Below, piece by piece: positions 8,334 to 16,937 of a stretch of DNA of 64,000 nucleotides. The translations under genes were made by a program, and so were the position numbers. The notes beneath the pieces are model-generated. The model saw nothing but the letters and a program-made list of their open reading frames with translations. It was not told the DNA's origin and made no database searches. Each line of letters opens with the position of its first letter. Position 1 is the first letter of the stretch. Source of the stretch: JAKFWF01 sp963732635 (GTDB taxonomy: Bacteria > Pseudomonadota > Alphaproteobacteria > Rhizobiales > Hyphomicrobiaceae); contig CAVTAL010000019.1 in NCBI GenBank assembly GCA_963732635.1, positions 1-64,000 on the forward strand, written 5' to 3'.

Positions 8334-9074
8334 GCGATGTCGCCTCCCGCCGGTTCTTCCAGATAGCGCTCAATCACCAACGGCGCGAGCGACACGCCAG
8401 CGCTCCGGCGCCGCGAGATGGAGAGCGCATAGGCTCTGACGTCGTCGCTCTTCTTGCGCGGGTCGTCGCGGGTCATCATCGAAGTCCGGGTGACGACGGT
8501 AATAGATGGTCGGTGTCTTCAGAACGACGAAAGACACCTCTTTCTCGAGGACGCGGAGAAAGAGGTCTCTATCTTCCGCGTAGAAGAAGGTCTCGTCGAA
8601 CATGCCGATGCGGTCGAACACCGAGCGACGGAAGACGGTCGCGCCGAGTTGATGAAAGAACACCGTCTCGATGCGGGAGGTCACCGCAGGCGCAAGCGCT
8701 TCGCGATCGAGCGCGTCGAAATAAGTGACGAGACCCGCGACCACGTCGACCGCAGGCTCGGCGTCGAGGCGCGCCAACTGCAAATCGAGCTTGCCTCGCG
8801 GCCAGACGTCGTCGGCGTCGTTGAAGGCGATGACGTCGCCTGTCGCTTGGCGGAGGCCGATATTTCGAGCGCTGGCTGGTCCTTGGTCCGAGCCGGCCAC
8901 CACACGAACCTCCGCCCGCTGCTCGGCAAGCTCGTTCGCCACGCGGACCGTGTCATCCTCCGAGGGTGCCGCAACGATGATGATTTCGTGCACGTTGGGG
9001 ATCGACGCGACGGCGTCGGGCAGGAACCGCGCCATGTTCCAGACCGGCACGATGACGGAAACACTGCGACGCAT
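8330..9074 (-). pseudogene. Family 2 glycosyltransferase (GT-B), one frameshift
   Basis: The frame starts MRRSVSVIVPVWNMARFLPD and includes DVIAFNDADDVWPRGKLD (D-x-D region) and TIYYRRHPDF. One extra base near 8480 moves the C-terminus into another frame, which reads TRDDPRKKSDDVRAYALSIS and ends ERYLEEPAGGDIA at 8330. The end matches the C-terminus of GT-A (ERYLETPVQGN), which supports the reconstruction. An upstream TTG at 9158 overlapping the GT-A stop is an alternative start, but the ATG at 9074 gives the normal family N-terminus. Confidence 0.75.
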
Positions 9075-9154
9075 CGTTCGCGACCCCAACTCCGACCGCG
9101 ACGAGCAAGAGGCGATGACGCTTCTGCGCCACCTTGGCAACCCCGGCCCGCCGA

Positions 9155-9893
9155 TCAATTCCCTTGAACCGGCGTCTCCAAATAACGTTCGAACGACAAC
9201 GGCGCGAGCGACACACCGAGCTTGCGCCGCCGCTCGAGCGACAAGGACAGGACGCGGGCGAAATCCTTGTTCTGCCCCCGCTTATCCCCAATTCATCATC
9301 GAGTTGCCGTGCCGCCGGTAATAGAGCGTCGGCACATTCAAAATCACCAAAGGCACACCCGCCTCGATGACGCGCAGGATCAGGTCGACGTCTTCGACAT
9401 AGGTCAGCAACTCGTCGAAGACTCCGATCTGATCGAACACCGATCGGCGGAAGATCATCGGCGGCATCGAGAACGTGAAGCCGCTTTCCAGGCGCGCGCC
9501 CGATGCCGGAGCGAGAGTGTCTGGATCGAGTTTGTCGAAATAGGTGACGCGGCCCCCCACCACGTCAACCCTCGGCTCACGATCGAGGCGAGCCAGCTGC
9601 TTGTCGAGCTTGTCTCGCGGCCAGACGTCGTCGGCGTCGTTGAAGGCGATGACGTCGCCGCGCGCGTGGGAAAGCCCGGCGTTCCTTCCGGCCGCGGGCG
9701 TCGTCTTGGGGTTGTCGAGCACCACGACCCCGGCGCGACGCCGGGCGAGCTCGCGCGCGACTTGCAGCGTATCGTCGTCAGACGCCGCGACGGCGATGAG
9801 AATCTCATCCACATCGGGAATCGACGCCACAGCATCGGGCAGGAACCGCGCCATGTTGCGGACCGGGATGATGACGGAAACCTTGTGGCTCAT
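9155..9893 (-). pseudogene. Family 2 glycosyltransferase (GT-A), one frameshift
   Basis: It starts MSHKVSVIIPVRNMARFLPD, carries DVIAFNDADDVWPRDKLD, and ends in the shifted frame with SLERRRKLGVSLAPLSFERY and a TGA at 9155. The shift near 9285 is explained by one extra G in a GGGG run; removing it gives NWDKRGQNKDFARVLSLSLE with no interruption. It is a close paralogue of GT-B over its full length, so the two arose by tandem duplication. The ATG at 9893 overlaps the kinase stop as ATGA. Confidence 0.75.
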
Positions 9894-10946
9894 GGCCTCA
9901 GTTCCCGCATGAAGGCGGCGAGCGCAGCGACGGCGGCGTCGAGATCCGTACCGATCTCGAAGTCATAAGCGGGCAGGCAGCCGGCCAGCAGCATGCATTT
10001 CGTCCCGACCTCTCTGCCCTGCGTCCGCAATAGAAACGTGGTGGACGGCGCCAATGCGAGATAGGCGGCCGAGGCGGTAGAGGCCACGATGCGGCTTTGC
10101 TCGTCGCCGCTGAGACGGGCATGCAGGATCGCGTCGAGCGAAAACCCGGTGGCAATCTGGTCTGGCGCGGCATCAAAAGCATGCACGATCGCCTTATGCT
10201 CGGCGCCGCGGCCGGGATTGCGAACAAAGGGGCGATAGCGAGGAAATTTCGCGAGACCTCGTTCGTCAAGCTTGATGGTATCGAAGACCGCGTGCACGCG
10301 GGGCCGGCGCAAAGTCTCGATGAGCACGAAATCGTCGCCGGCCATCTCGAAGCCATGCGTGACGGCGGCCGCTGTCAGCGTGGACTTGCCGGAACCGCTC
10401 TTGCCGGTGATCAGGGATCCCGTGCCGGCGTAACGGAGCGCGGCGGCATGGAAGAGGCCGAAGTTCCGATCATGCGACGCAAGATGCAAGGCGTTGCGGA
10501 TCTGGTCGTAGATCAACCATTCGGGCGCCGTTGCTGCATCGGCAGACCAGACCGCGACCCGCTGCCGGGCCGCATCGACCAGACAGCGCGTCTGCAATTC
10601 GTCGTTCACGGTGAGCGTCAGGCTTCGGCCCGCCAATGTCAGCGCCCCTGGCTCGATCGGCGAATACGCTGGTGAGCGCTTCAGCCTCGATGCCGGTTTC
10701 CTTCCCATCGAGCATCAAGAGGCTGAGGTCGACCGGAAGTTTGAAGGATCGACATGGCGTGACGCAGGGGATCGAGCGCAACGCTCGAAAGGGCCTCTCC
10801 CCATGTATCGATCGCCGGTGTGATCGGTCCAAGGCCGGCGGTAACTCGGCGGGTTGCCTTCGGCTCGCGATGCCGGCGGGTGGCGCAGCGATGAAATGTT
10901 TCAGGAGTGAGTTCGGGCATCCACCGGGCGCCGGTGAGAGGGTCAT
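9890..10946 (-). pseudogene. HPr-kinase-like P-loop kinase, N-terminal frameshifts
   Basis: The clear part (below about 10640) shows LITGKSGSGKSTLTAAAV, a Walker A loop of the HprK type, then FEMAGDDFVLIE in the Walker B position. HPr kinases phosphorylate serine; relatives in this context (called HprK-related kinase A in protein-family databases, from memory) have unknown targets. The start should be the ATG at 10946, which overlaps the PqqD stop as ATGA. From there the coding signal moves between frames: MPELTPETFHRCATRRH in one, FKLPVDLSLLMLDGKETG in another and ALTLAGRSLTLTVNDEL in the third. At least two indels are implied. Confidence 0.7.
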
Positions 10947-11403
10947 CGGCCGGCCACTTGCTCGTGCTCGGTCTGGGGGAGGTGCGGCCAACCGGTGAGC
11001 GTATCGATCTCATGGACCGGGTCCATGGTGATCAATTCGGCAAGGTCGTCGAAAACTTCCAGATTGGCAGGCGCGGCCAGGCTGACAGGCTTTCCTCCGA
11101 GAGTGCGGGCTGTGCCGCCGCTTCGTTGCTGGCTTTGATCAGGTCTTGCTCCGACAATTGCGCGACGAATGCGGTCAATTGTGTCTCGAGACTTTCCGGG
11201 TCGATGGCTGACCCATCGCCCGCGGCGTTGACGATGGCTGAAATGCTGGTCGGGGTTTGCAGGAGGGACCAAAGGGGACCGGCGCTGCCGCGCAGCGAGA
11301 AATAGGTTCCTCTCTCGAAATGGATGACGACCGTCTCGCCGCCGAAGGTCTCTGAAGCGGTCGCCCCCGAATTCGCTACTAAGACCTCGTCACGTCCGAA
11401 CAT
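10943..11403 (-). pseudogene. PqqD-like peptide chaperone, one frameshift
   Basis: A small winged-helix protein of the PqqD family. The block ETVVIHFERGTYFSLRGSAG and the following PLWSLLQTPTSISAIVNA match the PqqD fold, in which the protein presents a peptide or protein substrate to a modifying enzyme. A shift near 11060 moves the tail to another frame, which reads EVFDDLAELITMDPVHEIDT then GWPHLP; a DPxHxxD ... GWP tail is what I recall from PqqD proteins that travel with kinases and asparagine synthetases. The start at 11403 is the first good ATG; an in-frame extension to 11505 (TTG) is open. It is the first gene of the operon. Confidence 0.7.
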
Positions 11404-11576
11404 GCGCGCGCGTGACCCCGACCCAAACGCCATCCGGAAAAAGCCCGCAGTTGCTTTACCAACACATGACTGTGCCCCAAGCCGAATGGCAAGGCAACGT
11501 TTCAAGCAGGTGAGAAATTTCCCAATCGCTGCGGCACGCTAGTGACGTTTCGCCGCGCAGCAACCATCGAGTGCCG

Positions 11577-11640
11577 TTAGCCAAGACCGAGCAGGCGGCG
11601 CAGATCAAGGCCGAACCCAACGCCCAAGATGCATTTTCGG
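11577..11640. other. Unresolved junction next to the yidC fragment
   Basis: The 64 bases beyond the last recognisable yidC codon are open on both strands. The minus strand reads GVGFGLDLRRLLGLG then stop; the plus strand reads AKTEQAAQIKAEPNAQD. Neither can be assigned. This is where the chromosome-like rpmH-rnpA-yidC order ends and the PqqD operon begins. Confidence 0.4.
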
Positions 11641-11736
11641 ACCGGCATAGAAATACTGCCAGCCGAAGACGACGGCCATCGACAGCACGATGGCGAGGAT
11701 CAGGTTTTTTTGCTGGTCGGGCTGCTGGCTTTGCAT
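11637..11736 (-). pseudogene. yidC: YidC membrane insertase, N-terminal fragment
   Basis: The frame from the ATG at 11736 reads MQSQQPDQQKNLILAIVLSM and then AVVFGWQYFYAGPKM, the N-terminal transmembrane helix and first periplasmic residues of Oxa1/YidC insertases. After about 33 codons the similarity stops; the other roughly 570 residues are absent from the window. Its position right after rnpA and rpmH is the conserved bacterial order, so the assignment is firm. As YidC is essential, the break marks an assembly join or a rearranged second copy. Confidence 0.8.
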
Positions 11737-11868
11737 CGAGGCCTCGGCTGGTGGATCTCGCGATCTTGGGCCGCGAGCATCCGTAAGGTGGTCGTCGTGC
11801 GTGCGGGCACGAACGTCTGTTGGTCGCCTATCTGCCGAGTTTCGCGGCGCAGCGCCAGTGGTTCGGCG

Positions 11869-12271
11869 TCAAGTTCGCGACGAATTATCTGCCGGTTTTG
11901 CGCGCGGCGCTGCTTTCGACCGTGGTTGCCGGGCAGAGTGTACGCGCTCCATGGCCGCGGTGAGTTCCGCCAGCAATCGTTCGAAGCCAAGTCCTTGAGG
12001 CCGGCGCGGGCGACGACCACGTAGTCGAAGTCCGGCTTGGCGAGGCTGGGCGCAAGGTCCCGCAATGCCGCTTTTAACCGCCGGCGTGTGCGATTGCGGA
12101 CGACGGCGGAGCCATGTTGCTTGGTGACGGTCAGGCCGAAACGGGCGATGTCGGCCGGGACCGGAACAGGCGAAACCCAACCGTCGCGCGACTTCGCCTC
12201 AACCACGAAAGCTCGCAGGACCAGCGCAACCCACCGCGAATACGTAGGAATTCGGGTCGGCGCTGCAACAT
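11869..12271 (-). pseudogene. rnpA: Ribonuclease P protein component, two frameshifts
   Basis: RnpA binds the RNase P RNA and helps 5' processing of tRNA. The hallmark block RFGLTVTKQHGSAVVRNRTR followed by RRLKAALRDLA is intact and contains the RNR motif. The start MLQRRPEFLRIRGGLRWS (ATG at 12271) is one frame away, with a shift near 12215, and the C-terminal GFERLLAELTAAMERVHSAR is in a third frame, with a shift near 12000. Restored length is about 130 residues. It lies 40 bp downstream of rpmH in the usual operon. An essential gene with two indels points to sequence error. Confidence 0.85.
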
Positions 12272-12311
12272 GACCAGGCCACGCGCGGGCATGGCCATGG
12301 GCTCTCAGCGA

Positions 12312-12446
12312 TCAGGCCGACAGGCGCTTGCGGCCCTTGGCGCGGCGGCGGGCAAGCACGCGCAGACCGCCGACGGTCTCGCTGCGCTTGCGGAAGCCAT
12401 GGCGGCGCTTACGAACGAGCTTGCTCGGCTGATAGGTACGTTTCAA
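12312..12446 (-). CDS. rpmH: 50S ribosomal protein L34
   Basis: A 44-residue protein: KRTYQPSKLVRKRRHGFRKR, then SETVGGLRVLARRRAKGRKR and LSA. This is complete L34, found near the polypeptide exit tunnel of the large subunit. The first codon is TTG, since the usual ATG or GTG is replaced directly before AAACGTACC. It is the first gene of the rpmH-rnpA-yidC operon, with upstream DNA at 12447-12630 available for its promoter. Confidence 0.95.
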   Translation of the reverse strand: MKRTYQPSKLVRKRRHGFRKRSETVGGLRVLARRRAKGRKRLSA

Positions 12447-12632
12447 GACACACCGTCTCCAGATAGAGGGCCACGCTATTCAGCGCGAACGACCATGATC
12501 GAAAATACAACAACGCCCCCGTATCCGACTAGTCGGCTCCGGGGCGCGTGTTTGTCTGAGGTGGCCGCTTATAGGGATCGCGGCCACCTAAGTCAATTGC
12601 GGTCCAGCCGGAAATGGCCGGTTTACCGCCCG

Positions 12633-13031
12633 TTACGGCTTGGGCGCCTCGGGCACGAGCCGAACGCGGCTCAAGCGTTCGGCCGGAGGCAAGGTCGACC
12701 ACCGAAATGCCGCTGCCAGAGGCGGTTTCGTAGTGGATAGCGAGTCGATCGCCCTGGATCGAGATCGACCGATTTGGGCGCCAGCCGGCAGCTCCGCGCT
12801 GATCTCGGGGCGGCGTGCCGGTCACCGCCGAGATTTGTCCCGCTGGCCGCGCCATCAGGTATACTATACGGCCAATGACAGCCACGAGACCCATGACCAG
12901 CAGGACGCCCATGACGATGACGGCAATGCGCAACGCCCGGACCTGGGGGTCGCTCAGATTGACATTGCCAAGGAGGGACGCGCCGGCGGCTGCGACTTCA
13001 TCTTCATCGGGGCGCGTATTGGGGTGTTCAT
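12633..13031 (-). pseudogene. DUF6476-like single-pass membrane protein, frameshifted
   Basis: The central part is clear: RALRIAVIVMGVLLVMGLVA, a single transmembrane helix preceded by an acidic cytoplasmic tail (TRPDEDEVAAAG) and followed by a basic stop-transfer region. The soluble tail contains SISIQGDRLAIHYETASGSG. Indels lie near 13020 (start MNTP is in another frame), near 12790, and near 12665, where removing one C from CC restores the ending LERVRLVPEAPKP and a TAA at 12633. It resembles small alphaproteobacterial proteins found beside rluD. It is divergent from rluD. Function is unknown. Confidence 0.7.
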
Positions 13032-13091
13032 GGCGTCCCGTAGCATCGCCAAGGGATTTCCGGCAAGGCGGCCGTTCGAGGGGCCTCGCGC

Positions 13092-14088
13092 ATGAATGAC
13101 GCGACGGAGGAACAGCATACCGCCGTTGTCGGGGCGGAACATGCCGGGCAGCGGCTGGATCGTGTGCTGGCCGCATACTGTCGCAGTTCAGCCGCGCCCG
13201 GCTGCAGGGGCTGATCAAGGCCGGCGCGGTGCGGGTCGGCGATGCCGTGGTGTCGGACGGCTCCCGCAAGGTCCGGGAAGGCGAAATTCTGGAGGTCGTG
13301 GTGCCCGAGGCGGTGGCCGCCGAGCCAGAGGGCGAGGTGATCCCGCTTACCATCGTGTTCGAGGACGCCCATCTGCTGGTGATCGACAAGCCGGCCGGCC
13401 TCGTCGTGCATCCGGGCTCCGGCAACCCCACCGGCACCCTCGTCAACGCCTTGATCGCCCATTGCGGCGACAGCCTGTCCGGCATCGGCGGCGTCAAGCG
13501 GCCGGGCATCGTGCATCGCCTGGACAAGGATACTTCGGGGCTGCTGGTGGTCGCCAAGACCGACGCGCGCGCATGCGGGTCTGTCACAGCAATTCGCCGC
13601 CCACGGCCTCGATGGCCGCTTGCAACGCGAGTATATCGCGGTGGTCTGGGGCGCGTTCGACCAGCCGAAGGGCAGCATCGACGCGCCGGTCGGCCGCAGT
13701 GCCACGCATCGCACGCGGATGGCGGTGGTGCGACCGGCGTTTGGCCGCCACGCCGTCACGCATTACTGGTCGAGCAGGAGTTTCGGCGGGTGCTGGCGAG
13801 CCTCATGCGGCTGCAACTCGAGACCGGCCGCACCCATCAAATTCGCGTGCACATGGCGCATGCCGGCCATCCGCTGCTTGGTGATCTCGGTCTATGGCGC
13901 GGGCTTCGTGACCAGGCGCGACGAAGCTGGCAGCGGCCGCGGCGCGGCCCTGGACGACCTCGGCCGGCAGGCATTGCACGCGGCCGACGCTTGGCTTCGA
14001 GCATCCGGTAACCGGAAAGAAACTGCATTTCGAGAGTGAACCTTCGGCCGACCTCGCGCGTCTGATAGAGGCACTGCGCGGGTCTTGA
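13092..14088 (+). pseudogene. rluD: RluA/RluD-family 23S rRNA pseudouridine synthase, several frameshifts
   Basis: RluD-type enzymes isomerise uridines of helix 69 in 23S rRNA. The S4-like start (GQRLDRVLAAY, then SRARLQGLIKAGAVRVGD) precedes the catalytic domain with LLVIDKPAGLVVHPGSGN and GIVHRLDKDTSGLLVVAKTD, which holds the catalytic Asp in HRLDKDTSG. Then come LQREYIAVVWGAF and LETGRTHQIRVHMAHAGHPL, and the tail EHPVTGKKLHFESEPSADLA. These blocks need at least four frame changes (near 13185, 13570, 13735-13770 and 13885-13990). Restored length is about 332 residues, normal for the family. Confidence 0.85.
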
Positions 14089-14333
14089 AATCTAGCGTCA
14101 GGCATTCTTAGTTCATGAAAGCGGAACAACGGACCTATGATGGGTCCGACCGCCGGAAGGGATCGGGGATTGCGTTATATGGAAGGGCGACAGTGATCCA
14201 CGGCACTCCGGATCGCACTACAAGTCGGCGACGGGAAACACGAGCAGGGCAGCGGGCGGCACGACAAACAAAAACGACAGCAAACTGCCACCGTTCCGCC
14301 ACGAGTCGTGTTCACAAGCTGTAACAATTCGCA

Positions 14334-14358
14334 ACAGAAGAGCATTTGGCTCTTCTGT
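14334..14358 (+). promoter_or_regulatory. Perfect hairpin in the rpoH leader
   Basis: ACAGAAGAGC pairs perfectly with GCTCTTCTGT (10 bp) around an ATTTG loop. It ends 25 bases before the rpoH ATG and just before the purine-rich AAAGGGG. It could be an mRNA structure controlling sigma-32 synthesis, since rpoH translation is thermoregulated in many bacteria, though here the ribosome site is not itself in the stem. The other 245 bases between rluD and this hairpin show no gene. Confidence 0.45.
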
Positions 14359-14383
14359 CAGGCCGAAAGGGGCTCGAATAAAA

Positions 14384-15296
14384 ATGGCAACCAAGGCGCT
14401 TCCCTCATTGGCGGGCGGTTCAGTTGGTCTCGCCCGCTATCTCGACGAAATTCGCCGGTTCCCGATGCTGGAGCCGAACGAGGAGTACATGCTCGCCAAG
14501 CGTTGGCAGGAGCATGCCGACTCCGACGCCGCCGAACGGCTGGTGACGTCGCATCTGCGGCTCGTCGCGCGCATCGCCATGGGCTATCGCGGCTACGGCC
14601 TGCCGATCGGCGAGGTGATCTCCGAGGGCAACGTCGGCCTGATGCAGGCGGTGAAGCGGTTCGAGCCGGACAAGGGCTTCCGCCTCGCCACCTACGCCAT
14701 GTGGTGGATCCGCGCGTCCATACAAGAGTACATCCTGCGGTCGTGGAGCCTCGTGAAGATGGGCACCACGGCTGCGCAGAAGAAGCTGTTCTTCAACCTG
14801 CGCCGGACCAAGGGCCAGTTGCAGGCGCTCGAAGAGGGCGACTTGAAGCCCGAGCACGTCAAGGCGATCGCGACCAAGCTCGGCGTGCCCGAGGAGGACG
14901 TGATCTCGATGAACCGGCGTCTGGGCGGCGACTCGTCGCTGAACGCGCCGGTGCGCAACGACATGGAAGGCGGCGGCGAGTGGCAGGATTGGCTGGTCGA
15001 CGATACCCCCGATCAAGGCGAGCGTTACGCCGAGAACGAGGAACTCGACCAGCGCCGCGCCTACCTGTCGAAGGCGATGTCGACGCTGAACGAGCGCGAG
15101 CGGCGGATTTTCGAGGCCCGCCGCCTGGCCGAGGATCCGGCGACGCTCGAGGATCTGTCGGCCGAGTTCGGCGTCGTCGCGCGAGCGCATCCGCCAGATC
15201 GAGGTGCGCGCGTTCGAGAAGGTGCAGAAGGCGGTGCAGTCGGCGGCGAAGACCGCAGCCCTACCGGCGCCTGCGGCCGGCGCCGCAGCACGCTGA
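14384..15296 (+). pseudogene. rpoH: RNA polymerase heat-shock sigma factor RpoH, one frameshift
   Basis: A sigma-32 factor of about 304 residues. Region 2 is complete: LVTSHLRLVARIAMGYRGYG, YGLPIGEVISEGNVGLMQAV and FRLATYAMWWIRASIQEYIL (promoter melting and -10 recognition). The RpoH box follows as a Q-rich, helix-forming stretch (KKLFFNLRRTKGQLQALEEG). Region 4 begins LNERERRIFEARRL, but one extra base near 15178 throws the helix-turn-helix into the next frame, where ERIRQIEVRAFEKVQKAVQ and the TGA at 15296 are found. Without the shift it would be an ordinary alphaproteobacterial RpoH; sequence error is the simplest reading. Confidence 0.9.
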
Positions 15297-15395
15297 CGCC
15301 CCCGCCGACGTCGTCAGCATTATCCCCGCCGGTCGCACGATCGGCGGGGATTTTGTTTGCATCCGGCAACGGTTCGTGGCTTTAGGCTCTAATGC

Positions 15396-16270
15396 ATGCG
15401 CCGCAGCTTCTTCATCGTCCTCAACCCGTCCGCCGGTGTGCCCCGCCGCAGGTTCTTCGCCGACGTGATCGCCGGGCTTGCCGCCCGTGGCGCCTCGGCG
15501 ACGGTGGTCGAGCATGGCGATCCGGCGACAGCGGCCGCAGCCGTGCGGGCGGCGCTCGGCCGGCATGATGCGATCGTCGCCGCCGGCGGCGACGGTACGG
15601 CGCGGCAGGTGGCGGCCTCGATCGGCGACGCCGAAATGCCGATGGGGTTGATCCCGCTCGGCACCGGCAATGTTCTCGCCCGCGAAATCGGGTCTGGAAC
15701 GGCAGGCCGGCGACGTGGTCGAGACGCTGCTACACGGGACGTATCGAAACCGTGCACGGCGCCTTGGCCAACGGTCAGCCGTTTTACCTGATGGCCGGCG
15801 TCGGCTTCGACGGCCGCACAGTTGCGGCTTTGGAACAGCGCTTGAAGCGTCGGCTCGGTCGGGCGGCCTATACCCACGCGGTGCTGAACGCATTCAGTGC
15901 GCCACTCGATGAACTCGTTGTCGAGGTCGATGGCCGGCCCTATGCCGCCAACTGGCTAATCGTCACCAATGCGCGGCACTACGGCGGTAGTTTCATACTG
16001 ACGCCGCGGGCATCGATCTTCGCGCCGGGGCTCGAAGCGATCCTGGTGCGGGCCAGCAGTCGGGTCGGCCTGCTGACGCAGATGCTTCGTCTGGCGCGGG
16101 GGCGATTGACCGATGAAGATAATCGCCACGTCACCGCGATCCCGGCGCAAACGGTTCGGATCACATCATCGCAGCCGGTGCCGGTGCAACTCGACGGTGA
16201 TCGCTTCGGGTCGACGCCGCTTGAGATCGATGCCGCCGGGCCACAGCTTCGACTGATCGTTCCAGCCTGA
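15396..16270 (+). pseudogene. Diacylglycerol/lipid kinase family protein, one frameshift
   Basis: The DAGK catalytic domain is obvious: FFIVLNPSAG at the N-terminus, then VAAGGDGTARQVAASI (the GGDGT nucleotide motif) and MGLIPLGTGNVLAREI. A shift near 15690 moves to the frame of LERQAGDVVETLLHG and then VHGALANGQPFYLMAGVGFD. The C-terminal beta domain ends VQLDGDRFGSTPLEIDAAGP. Relatives (YegS/LcbA type) phosphorylate diacylglycerol, ceramide or similar lipids at the membrane. It lies 99 bp downstream of rpoH. Restored length is about 291 residues. Confidence 0.8.
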
Positions 16271-16882
16271 GGCGACGGTCACGAAAATGACGCCGAGAAT
16301 CGCGTAGCGTGAGCCATGTCGGAAGCAATTCCGATTGCGGTTGGTGGCCTCGGTCGAGGTCGCGAATTGCACGGAGTGCGCGTCAGAGCCAATGGCATCC
16401 AACGCCTTGAAGCATCTGAACGGAAATTACGATCTGATCGTGAGCCCCGGCACTTCGACCCGGCTCGACGCAAGGCGGACTTGGACAGGACCGCCATCCG
16501 AAGCGTCAGCCGCAATAATCCGCGCGGACCAACCGCGTTCCCGTCCCGAGCAGCACCATCAAGCACAACCCGACTTTCCACCCGGGCGTCGCAGGCGAAC
16601 AGCACTGCGTCGCAATGCAGGGCTGGCCGGTTTGTATCGTGCGCGATGGATGCAAGAGCAGCGCAGATGGAGAGGCCAATGCTGAAGCGCCTTCATCATG
16701 AGACCGTCACTCGTTGCGTCAGCCGTCCATCACCCGACAGCGGGATCGATCGACCAAGTCCAGAACGCCGAGACCTGCTGCACTGGCATCACAAACACAA
16801 GCATCCGCCAAGTAGGGCGTAACTGAACCCAAGCCGGAAATGAGGCGTCGAAGAACCTCTCACCCCGGCCACACGATACGAA
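16271..16882. other. Long stretch with no supported gene
   Basis: About 610 bases hold several overlapping open frames of up to 168 codons, none with a recognisable motif, signal peptide, membrane segment or good ribosome site. Given how many genes here carry indels, a badly broken gene cannot be excluded, but I could not rebuild one by joining frames. Confidence 0.4.
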
Positions 16883-16912
16883 AAAAGCCGGCTCATACGA
16901 GCCGGCTTTTGC
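16883..16912. terminator. Bidirectional terminator
   Basis: AAAAGCCGGCTC pairs perfectly with GAGCCGGCTTTT around an ATAC loop. It lies 26 bp past the stop of the amidase gene on the minus strand, and flanking A and T runs allow termination on both strands. Confidence 0.8.
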
Positions 16913-16937
16913 TTGTGCGCTAAGCTGCTGCTGCGCG

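Noticed and set aside
11403..11580. Lasso-peptide or other RiPP precursor gene upstream of the PqqD-like gene
   Set aside because: Short frames exist (for example one starting MVAARRNVTS), but none has a ribosome site, a leader motif or a core-like end, and no cyclase or protease gene is present.
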